From the NCBI GenBank assembly GCA_903844785.1, contig CAIMVB010000129.1, positions 1 through 12,494 on the forward strand: a stretch of 12,494 bases of DNA, written 5' to 3'. A model generated the notes under the pieces. The model was not told the origin of the DNA. It did not search any database and worked only from the letters and a program-made list of their open reading frames with translations. Shown here piece by piece: positions 1 through 6,827 of this stretch. Position 1 is the stretch's first letter. The number at the start of each line of letters is the position of its first letter. The position numbers and the translations under genes are program-made. This stretch comes from an uncultured Rhodospirillales bacterium (GTDB lineage: Bacteria; Pseudomonadota; Alphaproteobacteria; Acetobacterales; Acetobacteraceae).

Positions 1-1
1 C

Positions 2-610
2 ATGCCGCGCATGGATGGCTTGGCCGCAACGGCGGCGATCCGTAGCTTGGAAGGCCCGGCCGGGCGCGTGCCGATCATTGCCATGACGGCCGCCGCCATG
101 CCGGATGAGGTAGCGCGCTGCCTGGAAGCGGGCATGGATGCCCATGTGGCAAAGCCCATGGATTTGACTGCGTTGCTTGCCGCGGTTTCCGATATTCTGG
201 AAAACCGGCCACGCCGCGCCCGGATTGTATCGGATGAACCTGATCCTGCCGGGCCGACCTTGATTGACCATACCACCTTGCAGGAATTGCGCGCTGCCGT
301 TGGGCCAGGGCGCCTGCCAAGACTGATTGGTGTTTTTGCCGAGGAAACCCGCGCGCGCGTTATTCGTTTGTCGGAAACCGATGATGTTTCAGTGATTGAA
401 GAAGAAGCCCATGGGCTGAAATCCGCTGCCGGCACTTTCGGTGCCGCGGCGCTGCGTTCCATCGCCACATCGCTGGAAGAAGCCTGTATGGCGCGCGATA
501 TGGCAAAGGTTTCAGAACTTTGCCGCTGCCTGCCCAATCTGGTGGAAAAAAGCCTTGCCGCCTTTCCAATGGCGTCTGGCGGCGCGGTCAATGCCGGCGG
601 GAGTGATTAG
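2..610 (+). CDS. Hybrid sensor histidine kinase, C-terminal REC-Hpt part (5' truncated)
   Basis: This is the tail of a two-component phosphorelay protein whose start lies before the window. Residues 1-65 (numbered from the first visible Met) are the second half of a response-regulator receiver domain. MPRMDG is the conserved stretch that normally follows the phosphorylated Asp by a few residues, so that Asp is just outside. The switch Thr is in MTA (T29) and the conserved Lys is K51 in AKPMD. After a linker (about 66-88) comes an Hpt domain with the phosphoacceptor His in HGLKSAAG (H137). By family knowledge, phosphate moves from kinase His to REC Asp to Hpt His and then to a separate regulator. 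No partner regulator is visible. The Met at base 2 is internal, not a real start. The input domain is unseen, so the signal is unknown. A separate REC-Hpt protein is possible, but a hybrid kinase is more usual. Confidence 0.85.
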   Translation: MPRMDGLAATAAIRSLEGPAGRVPIIAMTAAAMPDEVARCLEAGMDAHVAKPMDLTALLAAVSDILENRPRRARIVSDEPDPAGPTLIDHTTLQELRAAVGPGRLPRLIGVFAEETRARVIRLSETDDVSVIEEEAHGLKSAAGTFGAAALRSIATSLEEACMARDMAKVSELCRCLPNLVEKSLAAFPMASGGAVNAGGSD

Positions 611-611
611 C

Positions 612-645
612 GCATATCTGTCACGCATACGCGCGACAGATATGC
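612..645. terminator. 11-bp perfect inverted repeat after the kinase gene
   Basis: Arms GCATATCTGTC (612-622) and GACAGATATGC (635-645) are exact reverse complements around a 12-nt loop. The repeat begins 2 nt after the kinase stop codon, between two convergent genes. No U-tract follows, so it may be an RNA-stabilising or Rho-assisted 3' end rather than a classical intrinsic terminator. Confidence 0.5.
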
Positions 646-705
646 TCTGGCTTGATTTGAACCACTGATTAACCGCGCCGCTTTGCCAGTGTGGCGCATG
701 AGGGG

Positions 706-737
706 CCCTACCTTCCAACTTTTGGCGGAAGGCAGGG
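706..737. terminator. Terminator-like hairpin after aqpZ
   Basis: CCCTACCTTCC (706-716) can pair with GGAAGGCAGGG (727-737) with one mismatch and a 10-nt loop. It lies about 10 nt past the aqpZ stop codon. Read on the minus strand there is no clear U-tract. Read on the plus strand, T-rich sequence begins about 10 nt later, inside the aqpZ 3' end. It could serve either convergent transcript. Confidence 0.4.
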
Positions 738-746
738 GCACGCTCT

Positions 747-1442
747 TTAGTTTTTCTCCTGAGGCCAAAGCAGGCGAGAGACCACGCCCGCCAATACCGC
801 CCCAAGAATCGGCGCCAGCCAGAAAAGCCAAAGCTGTTCCAGCGCCCAACCACCCAGGATAAAGGCAGGGCCAGTGCTGCGCGCCGGATTGACCGAGGTA
901 TTGGTCACCGGAATGCTGATCAGATGGATCAGGGTCAGCCCTAGCCCGATGGCAATCGGCGCAAAGCCAGCAGCGGCCTTGCGATGCGTGGCTCCCAGAA
1001 TGATGATCAGGAAGAAGAAGGTCATCACCACTTCGCAAATAAAGGCCGACAGCATCGCATATTTGCCGGGCGAATGGGCGCCATAGCCATTGGCCGCGAA
1101 GCCGCCATTCAAAGGCGCGCCGCCATTTCCGGTTGCAATTACGTAAAGGATCGCTGCGCCCAGGATCGCGCCTAAAACTTGGGCGATGATATAGGGCACC
1201 GCATCCGCCGCCTTGAAGCGGCCACCAGCCACCAGCCCAAGCGTCACCGCCGGATTGAAATGGCCGCCGGAAACATGGCCAACCGCATAGGCCATGGTCA
1301 GCACCGTCAGGCCAAAGGCGAAAGAAACGCCAAGAATACCAATACCCACCTGTGGAAACAGGGCGGTCAATACCGCCGCGCCACAGCCACCCAGAACAAG
1401 CCAAAGGGTGCCGAAAAGCTCGGCCGCCAAACGTCCCATCAT
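747..1442 (-). CDS. aqpZ: Aquaporin Z (water channel)
   Basis: This is a MIP-family water channel of the inner membrane, 231 residues, close to the usual AqpZ length. Both pore motifs are present: [12 protein letters not shown] (NPA at 63-65) and [12 protein letters not shown] (NPA at 185-187). The aromatic/Arg selectivity filter of water-specific AqpZ can be read as F43, H173, T182 and R188, so water rather than glycerol transport is expected. Six hydrophobic segments are visible. I place the start at the first of two adjacent ATGs (1442), because GGAGAG lies about 8 nt upstream and residue numbering then matches the family. A longer reading from 1478 adds 12 residues without a good ribosome site. 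A probable promoter with an operator-like repeat lies 70-100 nt upstream. The gene converges on the kinase gene to its left. Confidence 0.95.
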   Translation of the reverse strand: MMGRLAAELFGTLWLVLGGCGAAVLTALFPQVGIGILGVSFAFGLTVLTMAYAVGHVSGGHFNPAVTLGLVAGGRFKAADAVPYIIAQVLGAILGAAILYVIATGNGGAPLNGGFAANGYGAHSPGKYAMLSAFICEVVMTFFFLIIILGATHRKAAAGFAPIAIGLGLTLIHLISIPVTNTSVNPARSTGPAFILGGWALEQLWLFWLAPILGAVLAGVVSRLLWPQEKN

Positions 1443-1514
1443 CAAACGACTCTCCGATTGGTAAAGTTGCGTCGCCAAGCTCGCGCCCGGAACGTATCTT
1501 ATCGTTAATTGTTA

Positions 1515-1543
1515 ATTGTTTTTAAGTAAATACTTAAGGTCAA
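1515..1543 (-). promoter_or_regulatory. Probable aqpZ promoter with operator-like inverted repeat
   Basis: Read on the minus strand, TTGACC (1543-1538) is a good -35 box. After exactly 17 nt comes AACAAT (1520-1515), a 4/6 match to a -10 box. The spacer is almost filled by the perfect inverted repeat TTAAGTA-TT-TACTTAA (1537-1522). The -10 region overlaps a direct repeat, AACAATTAACAATTAAC (1520-1504). The stretch is strikingly AT-rich for this GC-rich window. A transcription start near 1508 would leave a leader of about 65 nt. A repeat filling the spacer is a common operator position for dimeric repressors. The regulator is unknown. Confidence 0.6.
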
Positions 1544-1601
1544 CTCGGGTCAGCATGGGGCAAATGGCAGACCAACAAGGCTTTGAAAGACGTTGGGGCG
1601 T

Positions 1602-2297
1602 TTAAGCAATTTCGCGGATCAATTTGCGCTTCACGGCCTGACCAAAGCTGTTGAAATCCTCAGCCACAATGTAGAAGGCGCCCGGCCCGCCAATCACGCG
1701 GTCACGGAAATAAAGATCAAGATTGGCCGGTGGCGGGCGGCCGAAGGTGGGGCGGTCATTCACGATCGGCAGGCCATTGATCACAATGCCTTCCGCCACC
1801 GCCTTATCGCGCGCCACATCAACCGACGGGCCGCTATTATTCACGCCATCGCCGGAGACATCGATCACGCGCCGCGTTGCCTCAAAAGGGCAAGCCGCCA
1901 ATTCGCGCCGCGCATGGATGATGGCGCCTGAGATAGAGGTCCAGGAAAGTGAGGCACGCGGCGCGCGCGCCAAATCCTCAGCCCATTTGCTGGCATCGGC
2001 TTCCGAGGCAATGCGCGCCCAGGGCAGCACCGTGCGCTGATATTCAATGCCGGCCCATTCGACATAAACGATGCCAATGGCGCCGATCATGCCGCCGCGA
2101 ATGGCGGTGATGACCGCAGGATCAGCTACCGCATTGCGATAGCCTTCGCGCTGGAGCTTCGCCTCATCCTCGTCAATGGAACGCGAAACATCCACAGCGA
2201 GAACAAGCGCGACATCAACTGGTTCTTCAGCGCGCGAAGTGGCCGGCGCGCCCAGCAAGACGCCGCTGGTAGCGGCAAGAAGCGTGCGACGATGCAT
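1602..2297 (-). CDS. Secreted DUF1194 (von Willebrand factor A-like) protein
   Basis: This 231-residue protein has an N-terminal export signal, MHRRTLLAATSGVLLG..., ending in SRA|EE near residue 23. The RR pair makes Tat export possible but not certain. The mature part starts with VDVALVLAVDVSRSID, where D36-x-S38-x-S40 is the metal-binding DxSxS (MIDAS) motif of vWA folds. Later come SWTSISGAI, which may supply the MIDAS Thr, and VIDVSGDGVNN, the second acidic segment. Length and motifs fit the DUF1194 family, which has no settled function; a periplasmic metal-dependent binding or scaffold role is inference. The ribosome site AAGGGG sits 6 nt before the ATG, in the 3' arm of a small possible hairpin (CCTTC/GAAGG). 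The gene lies 49 nt downstream of the aminotransferase gene on the same strand, so co-transcription is plausible. Confidence 0.85.
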   Translation of the reverse strand: MHRRTLLAATSGVLLGAPATSRAEEPVDVALVLAVDVSRSIDEDEAKLQREGYRNAVADPAVITAIRGGMIGAIGIVYVEWAGIEYQRTVLPWARIASEADASKWAEDLARAPRASLSWTSISGAIIHARRELAACPFEATRRVIDVSGDGVNNSGPSVDVARDKAVAEGIVINGLPIVNDRPTFGRPPPANLDLYFRDRVIGGPGAFYIVAEDFNSFGQAVKRKLIREIA

Positions 2298-2346
2298 GAC
2301 GCGCCCCTTCAGTGAAGGCCGTCATGCTGACGAAAACGCTGGCGAT

Positions 2347-3501
2347 TTACAAGTTTTTCAGCACCACATCGGCTGCGCGGGCAGCGTCTTCTTCAGTCAT
2401 GTAAGCGTGCATCGGCAAGGAAAGCACTTGCCCCGCCAGGTTTTCGCTGATCGCAAGCGGCGGCGGATTACCCGCGAAGGCCATGCTGTGATGCGCCGCA
2501 TAAGCGGGCTGGCGATGCAGCGGCTTCGGGTAATAAATGCCACTGCCGATACGCTCAGCGGTCAAAGCCGCCTGGACCTTGGCGCGCTGGTCAGCATCGC
2601 GCAGCCGAATGGTGTAAAGCCCCCAGGCATTAACCGCGCCGGCGGGGGCGGCCTGAATGCCAACCCGCCCACCAAGCGCCGCATTATAGACAGCGGCAAT
2701 CTTGGCGCGCATGGCCAATTCACCCGCGAGCAACGGCAGTTTCGCGGCAAGAATAGTGGCCTGGATGGTATCAATCCGGCCATTCATGCCAGTGCGTTCC
2801 ACCTCATAACGCGTTTTGCCTTCGCCATGGGTCCTCAGGCTGCGATACAATTCCGCGCGCGCCGGATCATCGGTCAGCAGCGCCCCGGCATCGCCATAAG
2901 CGCCGAGCGTCTTGGTGGGGTAGAAGGAAAGCGCGGCGGCATGCCCCCAGCGGCCCAGCTTCTTGCCGTTCAGCGTGGCGCCAAAGGCTTGCGCTGCATC
3001 ATCAAGCGCGAACATCCCCTCCCGCGCGCAAATCACTTCAATCGCAGGCCAATCAGCGGGCAGGCCGAACAAATCCACGCCCACCACGGCGCGCGGGCGG
3101 AGCGCGCCACGGCGCTTCACTTCTTCAATGCGGCGTTCCAGATCGGCGATGTCCAGATTATAGCTGTATTTGTCCACATCCACGAAAACCGGCGTGGCGC
3201 CCAGCACCAAAGGTACTTCGGCGGTTGCGGTATAGGTGAAGGCGGGCAGAAACACCGCATCACCGCGCCCAATGCCTTCCGCCATCATGGCGATTTGTAG
3301 CGCATCCGTGCCGGAAGAAACGCCAACGCAATGCGCCGCGCCTGCAAAAGCCGCCAACCCCTCTTCAAGCTCAGCCACTTCAGGCCCCATGATGAAGCGC
3401 CCCGAATCGAGCACCGCGGCGATGCGCCGATCAAGCTCTGCCCGGATCAGCTTCTGCTGGGCCATCACGTCGAATAACTGAATGGGGCGAGGTTCGCTCA
3501 T
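2347..3501 (-). CDS. DegT/DnrJ/EryC1/StrS family aminotransferase (sugar-nucleotide type)
   Basis: This is a PLP-dependent fold-type I aminotransferase of 384 residues, normal for the family. Visible landmarks are the start LFDVMAQQKLI, the GPEVAELEEGLAAF segment, the cofactor phosphate-binding SSGTDAL (62-68), DDAAQAFGA with the pyridine-contacting Asp168 and Gln171, and the Schiff-base Lys197 in SFYPTKTLGAYGDAG. The C-terminal GIYYPKPLHRQPAY and LSLPMHAYM blocks are also typical. Enzymes of this type transfer an amino group, usually from glutamate, to a keto sugar bound to a nucleotide, for surface polysaccharide or glycan synthesis. The sequence recalls WbpE-like enzymes acting on UDP-3-keto-hexuronic acids, but the exact substrate cannot be read. 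No glycosyltransferase or other sugar-nucleotide gene is in the window. Its neighbours are a DUF4214 gene upstream and a DUF1194 gene downstream. The ATG at 3501 is in the expected position; its ribosome site is weak. Confidence 0.92.
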   Translation of the reverse strand: MSEPRPIQLFDVMAQQKLIRAELDRRIAAVLDSGRFIMGPEVAELEEGLAAFAGAAHCVGVSSGTDALQIAMMAEGIGRGDAVFLPAFTYTATAEVPLVLGATPVFVDVDKYSYNLDIADLERRIEEVKRRGALRPRAVVGVDLFGLPADWPAIEVICAREGMFALDDAAQAFGATLNGKKLGRWGHAAALSFYPTKTLGAYGDAGALLTDDPARAELYRSLRTHGEGKTRYEVERTGMNGRIDTIQATILAAKLPLLAGELAMRAKIAAVYNAALGGRVGIQAAPAGAVNAWGLYTIRLRDADQRAKVQAALTAERIGSGIYYPKPLHRQPAYAAHHSMAFAGNPPPLAISENLAGQVLSLPMHAYMTEEDAARAADVVLKNL

Positions 3502-3607
3502 TTGGCCCGAAACCCTTTCGAAAAATCAGGGGTGAAACTGAACCCCAAACGCCCGCCTGCCAAGGCTTGGGCAATCACCAATTCTTTCTGCCTGCTTCAA
3601 GGCGAAA

Positions 3608-4051
3608 TTATGCACGCCCCTTGGCCAGCGCCGCGAGCCGGGCGGTGCGGACATCACCAAGGCAAGCCAATAAATTCGCTTCCACCGCGACCAGGCGCGT
3701 TGCATCCAGCCCGACTACGCTTTGGCGCAGCTCTGCCAACAAGTCTTCGGGGGATTTGGCCGCCGCATGGGTGGGTGGTGCGGCGGGGGCTACCGCGACA
3801 GGCGCTGGCGCTGCGGGCAATTCGCCATCATCCCAGATGATGCGTGGCGGTTCTGGCTGGCGGCGTGCTTCGCTGCTTCCGGCCAACTCTTCAATCATGC
3901 GGCGCCGACAGCCGGGATCGGCTTCGATCCTGTCGCGGTAATGGCGATATCCGCCATCATCCGGCCCGCGCAGCAGGATGCGGCGATAAAGATTGGTGAT
4001 GAATTCATGGTCAGACCCCTGGAGAAGGTCCTGCCCCCTGAGCACGCGCAT
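3608..4051 (-). CDS. DUF4214 domain-containing protein
   Basis: This is a 147-residue protein with no evident signal peptide or membrane segment. Residues about 9-64 (LLQGSDHEFITNLYRRILLRGPDDGGYRHYRDRI...) match the DUF4214 pattern: an F..xLYR..L.R.PD..G...Y..R core followed by a helix ending in an S-E-A segment. DUF4214 has no firm biochemical role. It occurs singly or repeated in cell-surface, S-layer-like and glycosyltransferase-linked proteins. Residues about 68-98 form an Ala/Pro-rich linker, followed by a helical tail. The start at 4051 is the first in-frame ATG after an upstream stop codon; the ribosome site is poor. It sits 61 nt after tadA and 106 nt before the aminotransferase gene, all on the minus strand. 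The pairing with a sugar aminotransferase suggests a surface-glycan connection, but this is inference. Confidence 0.7.
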   Translation of the reverse strand: MRVLRGQDLLQGSDHEFITNLYRRILLRGPDDGGYRHYRDRIEADPGCRRRMIEELAGSSEARRQPEPPRIIWDDGELPAAPAPVAVAPAAPPTHAAAKSPEDLLAELRQSVVGLDATRLVAVEANLLACLGDVRTARLAALAKGRA

Positions 4052-4112
4052 GAGCCGGTTTCCCGCAAAAGGGCGAAGATACTTGCTTTATCTTTGGAAA
4101 TATTCCCGCCCG

Positions 4113-4553
4113 TCAACGCCGCGCTTCAAAAAAACCCTTGAGCAAGGCACTGGCCTCACCTTCCCGGACGCCGCCCACCACTTCGGGGTGGTGATGGCAG
4201 GAAGAAGCGGCGAAAACCCGCGCGCCGTGATCCACCCCGCCGCCTTTTGGGTCATAGGCGCCAAAGACCACGCGGGCGACGCGAAAGAAGGAAGCCGCCT
4301 GGGCGCACATGGGGCAGGGTTCCAGCGTCACCGTCAGGGTGCAATCGCCAAGCCTAGTTTGGCCGAGACGCCGCGCCGCTTCGCGCAAGGCGAGCATTTC
4401 GGCATGGGCTGAGGGGTCGTGGCGGGCTTCAACCTCATTGCCGGCGCGAGCCAGCACTTGGCCTGCCTTATCTGTCACCACGGCGCCAACCGGCACTTCG
4501 CCGCGGGCAGCGGCGGCGCGGGCTTCCTCCAGCGCGATCTCCATGGGGGTCAT
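4113..4553 (-). CDS. tadA: tRNA-specific adenosine-34 deaminase TadA
   Basis: This is a zinc-dependent deaminase of the cytidine/deoxycytidylate deaminase fold. It converts A34 to inosine in the wobble position of tRNA-Arg(ACG) in the cytoplasm. The protein has 146 residues. Zinc ligands and the catalytic Glu are visible: H50-A-E52 in DPSAHAEMLALR, and C80-P-M-C83 in TLEPCPMC. The RVVFGAYDPKGGGVDHG segment and the C-terminal LLKGFFEARR also match TadA. I chose the start at 4553 because AGGAAGG stands 6 nt upstream and MTPMEIALEEA is the usual TadA beginning. The frame stays open further upstream to 4781, but that region overlaps the divergent amidotransferase gene and shows no TadA similarity. 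The gene is divergent from the amidotransferase-rluB-rsmD row, with 84 bp between; no clear promoter motif is seen there. A guanine or cytosine deaminase is a less likely alternative. Confidence 0.93.
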   Translation of the reverse strand: MTPMEIALEEARAAAARGEVPVGAVVTDKAGQVLARAGNEVEARHDPSAHAEMLALREAARRLGQTRLGDCTLTVTLEPCPMCAQAASFFRVARVVFGAYDPKGGGVDHGARVFAASSCHHHPEVVGGVREGEASALLKGFFEARR

Positions 4554-4637
4554 GGCACCTTCCTGCCCTGCCCTGCCGCTTCGGTCCAGGGGCAGTGCGT
4601 GATTCCCTTTGCCTTCGGATTGGCCTAAAGCTGCGGC

Positions 4638-5354
4638 ATGAGATCCCTTCCCCTGATTGGTGTGACACTCGATTCCGAAGAGGCCGGCGGCTGGTCCAAG
4701 CTGCCCTGGTATGCGCTCAGGCGGAATTACTTCTCGGCCATTGTCGCGGCGGGGGGCTTGCCGGTCGCGCTGCCGCATCATCCGGAAATGGCCGAAGCCT
4801 ATTTGGATGAGGTGGATGGGCTGATGGTGACCGGTGGCGCCTTTGATGTGGACCCGGCGCTATGGGGCGGCGGCGCGCCGCATCCGAAAGTGACCCTGAA
4901 GCCGGGGCGAACGGATTTTGAAATGGCGGCAACCCGCGCGGCCCTTGCCCGTGATAAGCCCGTGCTTGGCATTTGCGGCGGGCAGCAATTGCTTGCAGTG
5001 GCGCTGGGCGGGCGCCTCATTCAACACATCCCGGATGAAGTGCCGGGGGCGCTGGCCCATGAACAGCCCAATCCGCGCACGGAACCGGGGCATGAGGTTG
5101 CCATCACCGAAGGCAGCATGCTGGCGCGCATTATCGGCAAGCCGCGCATGGCGGTGAATTCCGCCCACCACCAAGCGGTGGCGAGCATTGGCGAGGGCGC
5201 GCTGGTGAATGCGCTGGCGCCCGATGGCGTGATTGAGGGTATTGAACACCCCGGCTATCGCTTTGCGCTTGGCGTGCAATGGCACCCGGAATATGCGGTG
5301 GATCCTGATGATCCCGCGATTTTCCGTGCCTTCATCGCGGCCTGCCGCGCATGA
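4638..5354 (+). CDS. Gamma-glutamyl-GABA hydrolase-like class I glutamine amidotransferase (peptidase C26)
   Basis: This 238-residue cytosolic enzyme belongs to the PuuD-like C26 group. It begins PLIGVTLD and continues with the typical NYFSAIVAAGGLPVALP and VDGLMVTGGAFDVDPALWG segments. The nucleophile is Cys113 in LGICGGQQLLAVALGG, an elbow motif followed by the QHI region. The rest of the triad is His216 and Glu218 in LGVQWHPEYA. PuuD removes gamma-glutamyl groups from gamma-Glu-GABA in putrescine breakdown, but none of the other put/puu genes is nearby, so the true substrate is open. Its ATG (4638) has no obvious Shine-Dalgarno sequence. The stop codon overlaps the rluB start as ATGA, so the two are probably translationally coupled. 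It sits between tadA and rluB, which are often direct neighbours in alphaproteobacteria. Confidence 0.9.
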   Translation: MRSLPLIGVTLDSEEAGGWSKLPWYALRRNYFSAIVAAGGLPVALPHHPEMAEAYLDEVDGLMVTGGAFDVDPALWGGGAPHPKVTLKPGRTDFEMAATRAALARDKPVLGICGGQQLLAVALGGRLIQHIPDEVPGALAHEQPNPRTEPGHEVAITEGSMLARIIGKPRMAVNSAHHQAVASIGEGALVNALAPDGVIEGIEHPGYRFALGVQWHPEYAVDPDDPAIFRAFIAACRA

Positions 5355-6217
5355 GTGACGAAGATGAAGCCGAAGGCCCACGCGGCGAACGCATTGCGAA
5401 ATTCCTCGCCCGCGCCGGTGTCGCTTCGCGCCGTGATGCGGAAAAACTGATCGCCGAAGGGCTGGTGCGGCTGGGCGGCAAGCTGGTGACAAGCCCGGCC
5501 ACTTTTGTTTCGCCCGGTGATACGGTCATTGTGAATGGCAAGCCGATTGCGGCGCCCGAACGCACGCGGTTGTTTCGCTACCATAAGCCAACAGGCTTCG
5601 TGACCACGCATCGGGACCCTGAAGGCAGGCCCACGGTTTTTGCCAATCTGCCGCAGGGCTTGCCGCGTTTGGTTTCCGTGGGAAGGCTTGACCTGACCAG
5701 CGAAGGCTTGCTGCTGCTGACCAATGATGGCGCGCTGGCACGCAAGCTGGAATTGCCGTCCAATGGCTGGCTGCGGCGCTATCGTGTGCGCGTGCATGGC
5801 AAGGTGAATGAACGGGCTTTGGCGGCGCTTGCGCGCGGGGTTACGGTGGAAGGTGTGGCTTACGGCCCGATTGAAGCGGGGCTGGATGCGCGCATGGGCA
5901 CTAATGCCTGGCTGACAGTGGGCCTACGGGAAGGCAAAAACCGTGAAGTGCGCAAAGTCATGGCGCATCTTGGCCTTGCAGTGACCCGCCTGATCCGCAC
6001 GGCTTATGGTCCCTTCCAATTGGGCTCCTTGCCGCGCGGCGCGGCGGAGGAAGTGAATGCCAAGGTGCTGCGGGAACAATTGGGGCTTGATGCGCCAAAG
6101 CGCGGGCGCGAAGCCGCCGAGGAACCGGCAGCGCCCGAACCCATTGAAAGCAAGCCGCAACGCCCACCGCGCGCGCGCCATGCCGGGCCGCAGACGCCAC
6201 GGCGCAGCAAGGGCTGA
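5351..6217 (+). CDS. rluB: rRNA pseudouridine synthase, RsuA/RluB family
   Basis: This 288-residue enzyme isomerises uridine to pseudouridine in ribosomal RNA; RluB itself acts on 23S rRNA helix 80. Residues about 11-65 form an S4 RNA-binding domain (RIAKFLARAGVASRRDAEKLIAEGLV...). The catalytic motif is GRLDLTSEGLLLLTNDG with the active Asp at 114. Further family blocks are RRYRVRVHG, the EGKNREVRKVMAHLGLAVTRLIRTAYGPF stretch (about 195-223) and LPRG. From about residue 240 there is a basic, Pro/Ala/Arg-rich low-complexity tail, common in alphaproteobacterial members and probably RNA-binding. RsuA, RluE and RluF share the catalytic core, so the exact target site is inferred from the S4 domain and the neighbourhood. 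The start overlaps the preceding amidotransferase by 4 nt and the stop overlaps rsmD by 1 nt, which indicates one operon. Confidence 0.9.
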   Translation: MSDEDEAEGPRGERIAKFLARAGVASRRDAEKLIAEGLVRLGGKLVTSPATFVSPGDTVIVNGKPIAAPERTRLFRYHKPTGFVTTHRDPEGRPTVFANLPQGLPRLVSVGRLDLTSEGLLLLTNDGALARKLELPSNGWLRRYRVRVHGKVNERALAALARGVTVEGVAYGPIEAGLDARMGTNAWLTVGLREGKNREVRKVMAHLGLAVTRLIRTAYGPFQLGSLPRGAAEEVNAKVLREQLGLDAPKRGREAAEEPAAPEPIESKPQRPPRARHAGPQTPRRSKG

Positions 6218-6798
6218 TGCGCATCATTGCCGGGCGCTGGCGTGGGCGCGCGTTGGTGTCCCCACCGGGCCTCGCCACGCGCCCAACAAGTGACCGTGCG
6301 CGCCAGGCGATATTTGACCAGCTTTGGCATGCGCCCTGGGCCGGGCGCGATATGCTGGAAGGTGCTACCGTGCTGGATGCCTTCGCTGGCACCGGCGCCA
6401 TGGGGCTTGAAGCGCTTTCCCGCGGCGCAGCGCGCAGCTTTTTCATGGAACAGGATCGCGCCGCGCTAGCGGCACTTCGCGCCAATATCACCGCCTGCAA
6501 GGCAGGTGATGCCTGCCGCGTGATGGCTGGCGATGTCACCGCCCCCCCCATCGCGGCGGCGGCTTGCACCCTGGTGTTCCTCGACCCGCCCTATGGCAAA
6601 GGGCTGGTGCCGCGCGCGCTGGCTGCCTTACAGGCCAAAGGATGGATCGCGCCCAGCGCGCTGATCATCGCCGAGACGGGGCGCGATGAAGAAGCCGAAA
6701 TACTGCCAGGGTATGAGTTGATCTCAGTGCGCGAACATGGCGCAGCGCGGCTTTCTGCGCTGCGGCGCGCGCCGGATTGCGGAGACGCTGCTTCCTGA
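6217..6798 (+). CDS. rsmD: 16S rRNA (guanine-966 N2)-methyltransferase RsmD
   Basis: This SAM-dependent Rossmann-fold methyltransferase makes m2G966 in helix 31 of 16S rRNA during 30S assembly. It has 193 residues, the usual length. It starts MRIIAGRWRGR, the standard RsmD N-terminus, followed by RPTSDRARQAIFDQL. The SAM-binding motif I is VLDAFAGTGAMGLEALSRGA (DAFAGTG at 54-60), and the catalytic motif IV is FLDPPYGKG (DPPY at 123-126). The ATG overlaps the rluB stop codon (TGATG), so its translation is very likely coupled to rluB. The rluB-rsmD pair is a familiar arrangement. The next gene, a TctC receptor, begins 29 nt after the stop with no visible terminator, so some read-through into the transport cluster is possible. 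Confidence 0.95.
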   Translation: MRIIAGRWRGRALVSPPGLATRPTSDRARQAIFDQLWHAPWAGRDMLEGATVLDAFAGTGAMGLEALSRGAARSFFMEQDRAALAALRANITACKAGDACRVMAGDVTAPPIAAAACTLVFLDPPYGKGLVPRALAALQAKGWIAPSALIIAETGRDEEAEILPGYELISVREHGAARLSALRRAPDCGDAAS

Positions 6799-6827
6799 TA
6801 GGCTTCCCCAAAACTGGGAGGAATATC

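Noticed and set aside
1443..1478. Upstream start for aqpZ adding 12 residues.
   Set aside because: No good ribosome site is present; GGAGAG serves the ATG at 1442, and the shorter protein aligns with AqpZ numbering at F43.
2176..3300. Long open frame (374 codons) on the plus strand opposite the DUF1194 and aminotransferase genes.
   Set aside because: It lies antisense to two well-supported genes, and its translation has no recognisable domain and a composition typical of GC-rich antisense reading.
4554..4781. Longer N-terminus for tadA.
   Set aside because: It would overlap the divergent amidotransferase gene, lacks TadA similarity, and AGGAAGG points to the start at 4553.
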